In this document: one piece after another, positions 6,524 to 11,600 of the stretch | Position numbering within the stretch: the stretch's first letter is position 1 | Layout: every line of letters begins with the position of its first letter | Assembly: GCA_002347125.1 (NCBI GenBank) | Contig: DDXG01000022.1 | Coordinates: 1,842 to 13,441 of the forward strand | DNA length: 11,600 nucleotides | Direction: 5' to 3' | Source of the DNA: Phycisphaerales bacterium UBA2266 | Lineage (GTDB): Bacteria > Planctomycetota > Phycisphaerae > Sedimentisphaerales > Anaerobacaceae | Made by a program: the position numbers and the translations under genes | Notes under the pieces: model-generated | What the model was told of the DNA's origin: nothing | Seen by the model: the letters and a program-made list of their open reading frames with translations, nothing else | Database searches by the model: none

Positions 6524-7987
6524 GTGCGAATCGTTCTCAGCAAACATGTGGCGTTTTCTCTGGGCCTGTGGGCTCTGATGGGGGGGATGTTCGGCGATGG
6601 CCTGATCACAGCACGGGCCGGAACCGCCAATGATAGGCCCGACGCCTGGGCAGGTGTGCAACTGTTGCTGGATGACTATCTGATCGAGGAGAGCGAGAAC
6701 ATCATCAGACAAGTCAACCCGCCCAAGCGTGACCCGAATCTGCCCAATCCGCTGATCCGGGGAGACGAGGATGGTTGTTTTCAGCCTTTCTTCAGTGTCC
6801 TTCGAGACCCGCAGACCGGGCGATTCCGAGTCTGGTACGGCCGTTGGACGAACGATCGAAAGATGGACCGGTCGCACATTGGGTATATGGAGTCTGACGA
6901 CGGCATCGACTGGATTCGGCCGCATCGCGTGTTGCAGGACCCTTCCGAGATACAGTTCGGGTCCGAGATACTCGACGAGGGGCCGGACTATCCCGACCCG
7001 ACGTCGCGATACAAATACGGCTACTGGGCTGACGGAGGCTTGCGCATCGCCGTCTCGCCGGATGGCCTGAATTTCCGGCCGCTCGTGGACCGCGTCGTCC
7101 TCAAGCATGACCACGACATCAACAACATATCCTGGGACCCCATCCGAAAACGCTATGTGGCTATCCTCTCGGTCTACCGCCCCGACCCCGAATGGGAAGG
7201 CCGACGACGAGTCACTATGCAGAGCTTCAGCGACGACCTCATCCACTGGGAGGAGCCTTGGTACGTGTTGAGGCCCGATCTGAAAGAGGACGAGGGGATC
7301 ACCCAGTTCTATGCGATGTCCGGGTTTATTACCCGCGGCCCGCTTCGCATTGGAATGGTCAAGGTGCTGCGCGACGATCTCAAGGCTGACGAGCCGCCGT
7401 TGGTGGAAAAGGATGCCTACGGAATAGGATACACCGCTTTAGCCTGGACGCGCGACGGAAGGAATTGGCATCGCGAACGGCAGGCGTTCTTCGACCGTAA
7501 CAGCGAACCGCGGACCTGGGATCGCGCCCATGCGTGGATCGACGAGCAGCTCATTGTGGGCGATGAGGTCTATCTCTACTATGGGGGATACAAACAGGGC
7601 CACAAGGTGAACCGCTTTCGGGAGCGGCAGATCGGTCTTGTGAGAATGCCCCTCGATCGCTACGTCGTCCGCACATCGGCGCCCGGCCGAGTCGGCCAGC
7701 TCCTGACCATCCAGCAGGTCGCCGGGTCGATCCGTGGGCTTACCGTCAATGCGGATGCTTCAGCAGGAACGCTCAGGGTGCAGGTGCGCGATGCCTGGGG
7801 CGATGTCGTCGAGGGGCTGAGTTTCCGCGACTGCCTGGAGGTCACCGGCGACGGCACGAAGCTGCCGGTCCTCTGGACCAGCCAGGAGGAAACGATCCGG
7901 CGACTGGCTGTGCTGAGGGGCAAGCGAATCCGCCTCGAATTCGAACTCAAGGACGCCGGCCTGTTCGCCTTCGAGCTTCTACCGTAG
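6524..7987 (+). CDS. Secreted beta-propeller protein resembling glycosyl hydrolases
   Basis: Starting at GTG 6524 (AAAGGA 6 bases upstream) the product has 487 residues. Residues 1-32 look like a signal peptide: a basic start, a hydrophobic core about 9-23, and cleavage after ARA at 30-32. The mature part opens with LLLDDYLIE (47-55), a hallmark of a protein group common in planctomycetes. It continues with propeller-like repeats carrying S-x-D-G-x-x-W/F turns (SDDGIDW, SPDGLNF, TRDGRNW) and aromatic strands such as FRVWYG and VYLYYGGY. From about residue 405 a beta-sandwich-like tail follows (LTVNADASAGTLRVQVRDAWG). Five-bladed propellers of this general look include glycosyl hydrolase families 32, 43 and 130, but I cannot name a family, catalytic residues or a substrate. 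It is probably exported and may act on, or bind, polysaccharide. No sulfatase or sugar transporter lies next to it. Confidence 0.75.
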   Translation: MRIVLSKHVAFSLGLWALMGGMFGDGLITARAGTANDRPDAWAGVQLLLDDYLIEESENIIRQVNPPKRDPNLPNPLIRGDEDGCFQPFFSVLRDPQTGRFRVWYGRWTNDRKMDRSHIGYMESDDGIDWIRPHRVLQDPSEIQFGSEILDEGPDYPDPTSRYKYGYWADGGLRIAVSPDGLNFRPLVDRVVLKHDHDINNISWDPIRKRYVAILSVYRPDPEWEGRRRVTMQSFSDDLIHWEEPWYVLRPDLKEDEGITQFYAMSGFITRGPLRIGMVKVLRDDLKADEPPLVEKDAYGIGYTALAWTRDGRNWHRERQAFFDRNSEPRTWDRAHAWIDEQLIVGDEVYLYYGGYKQGHKVNRFRERQIGLVRMPLDRYVVRTSAPGRVGQLLTIQQVAGSIRGLTVNADASAGTLRVQVRDAWGDVVEGLSFRDCLEVTGDGTKLPVLWTSQEETIRRLAVLRGKRIRLEFELKDAGLFAFELLP

Positions 7988-8070
7988 AGTGCCGCCGCGT
8001 CTGGGCGACAGTCATGATGATGTGCTGAAGGTGGGCGCAATGCCGCCGGGCGCCCGACATCCTTTGGGGA
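7988..8070. other. Convergent intergenic gap with a 10-bp palindrome
   Basis: This 83-base gap separates the ends of the propeller gene (+) and uvrC (-). It holds a perfect palindrome, CGGGCGCCCG, at 8047-8056. Neither strand shows a stem followed by a T run, so no Rho-independent terminator can be called. Read in all three minus-strand frames, it does not encode the domain missing from UvrC. Confidence 0.4.
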
Positions 8071-9447
8071 TTATTGGCCCAACAGCTTCTTGCCGCGGAG
8101 GATATGGTGGTAGTGCTGGGCGAAGCGATGGGCCTCGTCGCGGACATACTGCAGGAGCTTGCGTGCGGGGGCATTGGCGGGCAGCCTCAGCGGCTCGTGT
8201 TGTCCTTGCAGGTAGATGGCCTCCTCGCGCTTCGCAATGGCCGCCAGCCTGACCCTGCCCAAGACCTGCTCCGCATCGCCCGCCCGCGTCTCCTGTTGCA
8301 CCATCTCCCACAACGCCGCCTCGGCCGCATGCAAATGCCCAAGCCCGCCGTCGATCAGTATCAGGTCCGGCCACAGCTCCTGCCCCCGCATGGCATACTT
8401 GTACCGCCGCCGCACCACCTCGGCGATCATCGCGTAATCGTCGATGCCCTCGACCGTCTTGATGCGGAACCGCCGGTAGCCGCTCTTGAACGGCCGACCG
8501 TCGATGAACTTCACCAGCGAGCCGACGGCCTCCTGTCCGGCCAGGTTCGCAATGTCGATGCCCTCGATCATCCGCACGGCCGTGTCCGTACCGAGAATCC
8601 GCCGCAACTGCACCAGGGCCTCGGTAGGGTCCGCGGCAAAGACTTCCGGCTGGATGTGCTCCTCGGGGATGCCTCGGCGGTCCAGCCGTTCCATCAACCG
8701 GATGCGGTCCCGCAACTCGGCGGCCTTCTCATAGTCGAGCGTCGCCGCGGCGGCGGCCATCTCGGCGTTGAGCCGCCGCAACAGGCTCGATCGCTTCGAC
8801 TTGAGGAACCGAATCAGGTCGGTGATGCTCTTGCGATACTCCTGCTTGTCGATCCGCGCCCCGCAGGGGGCCGTGCATTGGCGGATGCTGTGCAGCAGGC
8901 ACGGACGAAAGAACCGCCGCTTCTCGTCGTCGGCCCGGATCTCCAGGCCGCACGTGCGAAAGCGGAATATCTTCTGCAACTCCACCATCACCGCCCGCAA
9001 GTCCTTCGCCGAAGCAAACGGCCCGAACAGCCGTACCCCCTTCTCTCTCGGCTTTCGCGTGATATACACCCCCGGGAAGTCCTCGCCCGTCGTGATCTGC
9101 AGATATGGAAACGTCTTGTCGTCGACCAGGTCCGTATTGTAGGGCGGGCGGATGTCCTTGATCAGCCGGGCCTCGTGCAGCATCGCATCGACCTCGGTCT
9201 CCGTTTCCAGGTAATCGACCGTCTCGACCCTGGCGGCCATCTCCGCGATCATCGGACTACGGCTGCCCGCCAGGTCCGCGCCCTCCTGAAAGTAGCTGGC
9301 CACCCGCGAACGCAGGTTCTTGGCCTTGCCGATATACAGCACCGCATCGGCCACTCCCTTCATGAAATACACCCCCGGCCCCGTGGGAAAACCCTTGAGG
9401 GCCTGCCGTATCACCTGCAACCGGTCTTTGTCGCCACTGGCCGCCAT
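8071..9447 (-). CDS. uvrC: Excinuclease ABC subunit C, short form without the C-terminal helix-hairpin-helix domain
   Basis: UvrC makes both incisions in nucleotide excision repair together with UvrB. The 458-residue product contains: a GIY-YIG nuclease domain at about 21-104, with GVY (25-27), YIG (38-40), the catalytic glutamate E92 in HEARLIK, and PPYN (101-104); four cysteines C166, C183, C191 and C195 matching the UvrC iron-sulfur cluster; a UVR motif for UvrB contact (about 236-257); and the RNase H-like nuclease domain with D298, D366 and H440 of the D-D-H triad. UvrC is usually near 600 residues; this one stops right after the DEAHRFA block, so the DNA-binding (HhH)2 tail is absent. 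The stop is clean, and the downstream bases do not encode the tail in any frame. The spacing C166-C183 is longer than in E. coli (16 against 11 residues). It is not Cho, which lacks the RNase H-like half. Confidence 0.93.
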   Translation of the reverse strand: MAASGDKDRLQVIRQALKGFPTGPGVYFMKGVADAVLYIGKAKNLRSRVASYFQEGADLAGSRSPMIAEMAARVETVDYLETETEVDAMLHEARLIKDIRPPYNTDLVDDKTFPYLQITTGEDFPGVYITRKPREKGVRLFGPFASAKDLRAVMVELQKIFRFRTCGLEIRADDEKRRFFRPCLLHSIRQCTAPCGARIDKQEYRKSITDLIRFLKSKRSSLLRRLNAEMAAAAATLDYEKAAELRDRIRLMERLDRRGIPEEHIQPEVFAADPTEALVQLRRILGTDTAVRMIEGIDIANLAGQEAVGSLVKFIDGRPFKSGYRRFRIKTVEGIDDYAMIAEVVRRRYKYAMRGQELWPDLILIDGGLGHLHAAEAALWEMVQQETRAGDAEQVLGRVRLAAIAKREEAIYLQGQHEPLRLPANAPARKLLQYVRDEAHRFAQHYHHILRGKKLLGQ

Positions 9448-9463
9448 AAGACAACTGTCCGCA

Positions 9464-9492
9464 AGTCTACCCGTCCGTGTTCATCAAATCAA
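9464..9492 (-). promoter_or_regulatory. Candidate uvrC promoter
   Basis: On the minus strand TTGATT (9487-9492; 4 of 6 bases of -35) and TAGACT (9464-9469; 4 of 6 of -10) are 17 bases apart. Transcription would start near 9457, about 10 bases before the uvrC ATG (9445-9447), giving a very short leader. No clear ribosome binding site is visible before that ATG, which fits a short-leader transcript but also weakens the case. Confidence 0.3.
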
Positions 9493-9623
9493 CTCGCCGC
9501 CCCCGGCTGCGCATTGCCCTGCGCCCTGCCTCCTGTTAGACTGACCTGCGAGTATTCGGAGTCGCCAAACCGGACCACTGCCCAGCATGGCCGGCGGGCC
9601 AGACGCAATCCTGGTATGATCCA

Positions 9624-10571
9624 ATGCCGCCAAACATCTACAGACCGATCTTCATATGGCTCCTGGCCTGTGCGGCCGTCCCCTGCCCGGCCCGGTCCAC
9701 CTGTGAAGTTATCCGCGACCCACATTTCCGCTGTGGTTTTTCGGTTCTGAGCCCCGTGCACGGCCGTAAGGCCGTCGTGGGCAAGCTCGCCGTCGAGCCG
9801 AACGCCGAACCCATCTGGCAGCTTGCCCAATGGCACAGCCGTTTCACGATTGCCGGCGCCGAACCCGGCCACCCCTGCCCCGGCACCATCCGTTACTCGA
9901 ACTCGGCCAAGACCGTCGCCGTCGGCGATTCCAATACTGCCAACGCCGACCTCACCCTCGCCATCGACTCCATCCGGGAATACAACGGCAGACTCCGTAA
10001 GGAGGGCGAGCCGTGGCCGCACCTGCTCGTCGAGCAGGCCATCGACGGCTGCCCGACCCTCGCCGAATTGGCCCGGCTCGACTTCCACATCGAAGCCCGC
10101 CTGCGTTACAGCGTCCGCATCGAGCCGGCGGGCTATTCCACGGGCCTGCACTGCGCCCAGGTTCCCTTCGTGCTGACCGTTGCGAACGTCAACCCCCAGT
10201 CTCCAGGCCGTGGCGACTTCCTCTGGTTCGTCGTGCCCATCTACGACGACCGCCGGCCCCACCCCGCCCCCCACATCGCCGAGGATACCGCGGACCCGTC
10301 CGCCAAACTCATCTACAACCCCGGTGCCCTCGCCTATACGCGAGAGAGCCTCCATAGCGGCCGCTGGCTCACAATCGACGCCGACCTGCTGCCCCACATC
10401 CATAAGGCCCTCGAAACCGCCTGGTCCAGAGGCTACCTGCCCGATTCCCGCGAACCCGCCGACTACCGCATCACCAGCACCAACCTCGGCTGGGAGGCCC
10501 CCGGCCTCAACCAGTCCGCCATCCAGGTCCGGAACCTCAGCCTCCTTGCGGCCATGAACGATGCGTTGTGA
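9624..10571 (+). CDS. Uncharacterised protein, probably exported
   Basis: I do not recognise this 315-residue protein. The N-terminus (about 1-25) looks like a signal peptide, with a hydrophobic core IFIWLLACAAVPC at 9-21; the cysteines there could suggest a lipoprotein, but no clean lipobox (L-x-x-C followed by a small residue) is seen. The mature part has a patterned, beta-rich look, ending in YRITSTNLGWEAPGLNQSAI and QVRNLSLLAA, which resembles the closing strands of a jelly-roll or carbohydrate-binding fold. It lacks obvious catalytic motifs. ATG 9624 has no clear ribosome binding site. Third-base GC preference matches its neighbours, which supports real coding. The gene is divergent from uvrC and followed by a 350-base gap, so it is probably transcribed alone. 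No function is proposed. Confidence 0.7.
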   Translation: MPPNIYRPIFIWLLACAAVPCPARSTCEVIRDPHFRCGFSVLSPVHGRKAVVGKLAVEPNAEPIWQLAQWHSRFTIAGAEPGHPCPGTIRYSNSAKTVAVGDSNTANADLTLAIDSIREYNGRLRKEGEPWPHLLVEQAIDGCPTLAELARLDFHIEARLRYSVRIEPAGYSTGLHCAQVPFVLTVANVNPQSPGRGDFLWFVVPIYDDRRPHPAPHIAEDTADPSAKLIYNPGALAYTRESLHSGRWLTIDADLLPHIHKALETAWSRGYLPDSREPADYRITSTNLGWEAPGLNQSAIQVRNLSLLAAMNDAL

Positions 10572-10826
10572 ATGCCGAACTCACATGCACCTGGTTACTT
10601 TCGCAGGAGCAACTTCCATGCGCCCGTGAAGACGGGGGTGAATCGTCCGGCGCCGCGTCGATGTCACGGACCTGTAAGCGGCTTTGTAAAAAAATCGGGC
10701 GCGTAGATTCAGCAATGACAAGGACTAAGGAAAAACTGCCCCCCGCGCAAACAAAAATCCCAAGTTTGGCCTTTACAGTTTATTGGGCCGGCGTTAACTT
10801 GCCGATACTTGCTCTTGCGGGCCAAA
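10572..10826. other. Gene-free stretch upstream of the nrdJ control region
   Basis: No convincing gene is seen. The first part is GC-rich and contains a small hairpin, CCCGT (10623-10627), GAAG loop, ACGGG (10632-10636), and a weaker pairing of GTCCG (10645-10649) with CGGAC (10667-10671). From about 10684 the sequence becomes A-rich, with seven consecutive A at 10688-10694, unlike the rest of the window. A frame open through 10568-11011 has a composition unlike its neighbours and overlaps the start of nrdJ, so it is not called. Fragments reminiscent of a cobalamin riboswitch are discussed under findings. Confidence 0.5.
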
Positions 10827-10846
10827 ACACAATATCTTCTTTGGCC
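10820..10846. repeat. 7-bp inverted repeat framing NrdR box 1
   Basis: GGCCAAA (10820-10826) and TTTGGCC (10840-10846) are exact reverse complements with a 13-base spacer; the centre at 10833 is close to the centre of the first NrdR-box-like site. It may extend the operator or be chance symmetry. Confidence 0.5.
10827..10842. promoter_or_regulatory. NrdR box 1 (candidate)
   Basis: ACACAATATCTTCTTT compared with the published NrdR consensus acaCwAtATaTwGtgt matches the whole left half (8 of 8) and 5 of 8 positions on the right. It lies 97 bases before the nrdJ ATG and pairs with a second site 31 bases downstream, centre to centre. NrdR is the nucleotide-sensing repressor of ribonucleotide reductase genes. 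Confidence 0.6.
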
Positions 10847-10857
10847 GGCGCCTGTTT

Positions 10858-10873
10858 GTACTACATATTGTGC
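10858..10873. promoter_or_regulatory. NrdR box 2 (candidate)
   Basis: GTACTACATATTGTGC matches the NrdR consensus at 7 of 8 positions in the right half and 5 of 8 in the left; 9 of the 10 core positions CwAtATaTwG agree. Fifteen bases separate it from box 1, so both lie on the same face of the helix three turns apart, the arrangement known for NrdR operators. It overlaps the candidate -35 of nrdJ. Confidence 0.65.
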
Positions 10874-10897
10874 TATCATATTCTGTGTTGTTATCAT
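10868..10897 (+). promoter_or_regulatory. Candidate nrdJ promoter
   Basis: TTGTGC (10868-10873; 3 of 6 bases of -35) and TATCAT (10892-10897; 5 of 6 of -10) are 18 bases apart. Transcription would start near 10904, about 20 bases before the ATG, with the GGAGG site inside the leader. A second TATCAT at 10874-10879 (same 7-base TATCATA repeat) is an alternative -10 without a good -35. The -35 falls in NrdR box 2, so bound NrdR would block polymerase. Confidence 0.4.
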
Positions 10898-10911
10898 AAT
10901 CGGCTGTGCAC

Positions 10912-10916
10912 GGAGG
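10912..10916 (+). promoter_or_regulatory. Ribosome binding site of nrdJ
   Basis: GGAGG lies 7 bases before ATG 10924, the strongest Shine-Dalgarno match in the window, and fixes the nrdJ start. Confidence 0.8.
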
Positions 10917-10923
10917 CGCACAA

Positions 10924-11600
10924 ATGGCATCGAAGTTCAACCCTGAGAACCCCTTTGTGGTTCAGAAGAAAGAGGAAGGCGCGCCGTTGGGCGACCGCTG
11001 TGGTGGTGTGAAGATCGAATACCATTTCTCCGACCCCCAGGTCCATCCCTTTGATGAGATTGACTGGGAAAAGCGTTCCGCAAGGATCAATAGCGACAGC
11101 GGCCAGGCCGTTTTTGCCCAGGATGATATTGAAATGCCCGCCTCCTGGAGCCAGTTGGCCACCAAGGTCGTCGCCAGCAAATACTTCTACGGCGACGTCG
11201 AAACGGGAAAGCGGGAGAACTCCCTCAAGCAGCTCGTCCATCGCGTCTGCCGCACCATTGCCGACCGCGGCCGCAAGGACGGCTACTTCGCCGCCGAGGC
11301 CGACGCCGAGACCTTTTACCGCGAACTGACGTGGCTCTGTGTCAACCAGTACGGCTCGTTCAACTCCCCCGTCTGGTTCAACGTGGGCCTCTACGATGTC
11401 TACGGCATCGCCGGCAGCAAACACAACTATCACTGGGACCCTGAGCAGAACCAACCGGCCCCCTGTGAGAACAGCTACGAATACCCCCAGGCCTCCGCCT
11501 GCTTCATCCAGTCGGTGAAGGACTCGATGGAGGATATCATGCGCCTGGCCGCCAGCGAGGCCATGCTCTTCAAGCACGGCTCCGGCACTGGAACCGACCT
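10924..11600 (+). CDS. nrdJ: Vitamin B12-dependent (class II) ribonucleotide reductase, N-terminal part (3' end outside window)
   Basis: The frame is open from ATG 10924 to the window edge: 225 complete codons. Class II reductase uses adenosylcobalamin to make the thiyl radical and reduces ribonucleotides to deoxyribonucleotides without needing oxygen. Visible family blocks are WSQLATKVVASKYFYG (residues 75-90), ENSLKQLVHRV (98-108), QYGSFNSPVWFNVGL (142-156), ASACFIQSVKDSMEDIM (190-206), where C193 is the first cysteine of the active-site redox pair, and the nucleotide-binding FKHGSGTGTDL (216-226). The N-terminal 70 residues are variable and no ATP-cone is obvious in them. The radical-site cysteine and the C-terminal redox tail lie beyond the window. 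Upstream are GGAGG at 7 bases, a promoter candidate, and two NrdR-box-like sites, so expression is probably tied to dNTP level. Confidence 0.95.
   Translation, partial: MASKFNPENPFVVQKKEEGAPLGDRCGGVKIEYHFSDPQVHPFDEIDWEKRSARINSDSGQAVFAQDDIEMPASWSQLATKVVASKYFYGDVETGKRENSLKQLVHRVCRTIADRGRKDGYFAAEADAETFYRELTWLCVNQYGSFNSPVWFNVGLYDVYGIAGSKHNYHWDPEQNQPAPCENSYEYPQASACFIQSVKDSMEDIMRLAASEAMLFKHGSGTGTD

Noticed and set aside
2894..7246. A 1450-codon open frame on the minus strand, across three genes
   Set aside because: It is antisense to three well supported plus-strand genes that all happen to lie in the same frame, so their GC-rich third positions leave the opposite frame free of stops. The translation is arginine-, aspartate- and glycine-rich low-complexity sequence with no recognisable domain.
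8047..8056. CGGGCGCCCG palindrome as a bidirectional terminator
   Set aside because: It has no loop of workable size and no T run on either strand.
8071..9447. Identification as Cho, the short UvrC homologue
   Set aside because: Cho lacks the RNase H-like half; here that half is present with its full D-D-H triad, and the iron-sulfur cysteines and UVR motif are also kept.
9615..9620. TATGAT as a -10 element for the gene at 9624
   Set aside because: It ends only 3 bases before the ATG, so transcription would start inside the gene, and there is no -35 at the proper distance.
8074..9750. A 558-codon plus-strand open frame opposite uvrC
   Set aside because: It mirrors a clearly identified uvrC, has arginine- and leucine-rich composition, and shows no family motif.
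9489..10403. A 304-codon minus-strand frame opposite the gene at 9624-10571
   Set aside because: The plus-strand frame has the more natural protein composition and a signal peptide; the minus frame is valine- and glycine-rich with no motif.
10568..11011. A 147-codon plus-strand frame between the gene at 9624 and nrdJ
   Set aside because: It runs through the NrdR boxes and promoter region, overlaps the nrdJ start in another frame, and has a cysteine-rich, irregular composition without homology that I can see.

Overview
The window is GC-rich bacterial chromosome, densely coding, with housekeeping genes and a few less conserved envelope and secreted-protein genes. The gene content points to a planctomycete-type organism, perhaps class Phycisphaerae. 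The signs are a propeller protein of a kind common in planctomycetes, a large AsmA-like envelope protein (so two membranes), and a B12-dependent ribonucleotide reductase. This placement is an inference from protein style, not from a phylogenetic marker, and should be treated as moderate to low confidence.

Layout. Positions 1-1690 (+) hold the classic translation/nucleotide cluster tsf (3' end) - pyrH - frr. A likely terminator follows at about 1761-1799. Positions 1877-4894 (+) encode a 1005-residue AsmA-like protein anchored in the inner membrane. A 174-base gap follows, with a TTGACA promoter whose spacer is filled by a perfect inverted repeat, and then a structured leader. Positions 5069-6445 (+) encode a six-helix YihY/BrkB-family membrane protein with a C-terminal winged-helix-like domain. 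Positions 6524-7987 (+) encode a secreted beta-propeller protein resembling glycosyl hydrolases, with a GTG start. Converging on it from the other strand, 8071-9447 (-) is uvrC, which keeps all nuclease residues but lacks the usual C-terminal helix-hairpin-helix domain. Divergent from uvrC, 9624-10571 (+) is an unrecognised, probably exported protein. A gene-free stretch of about 350 bases (10572-10923) becomes AT-rich towards its end and carries two tandem NrdR-box-like sites just ahead of nrdJ. nrdJ starts at 10924 (+) and runs off the window.

How the genes relate. tsf, pyrH and frr serve translation elongation, UMP phosphorylation and ribosome recycling, and are probably co-transcribed. 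The AsmA-like and BrkB-like genes are both envelope genes, but each seems to have its own promoter. uvrC and nrdJ belong to DNA repair and dNTP supply. nrdJ appears to be under the nucleotide-sensing repressor NrdR. I see no mobile element, CRISPR array, tRNA or rRNA, and no convincing new multi-gene system. The points most worth checking are the NrdR operator pair, the short UvrC, and the operator-like repeat inside the brkB promoter.
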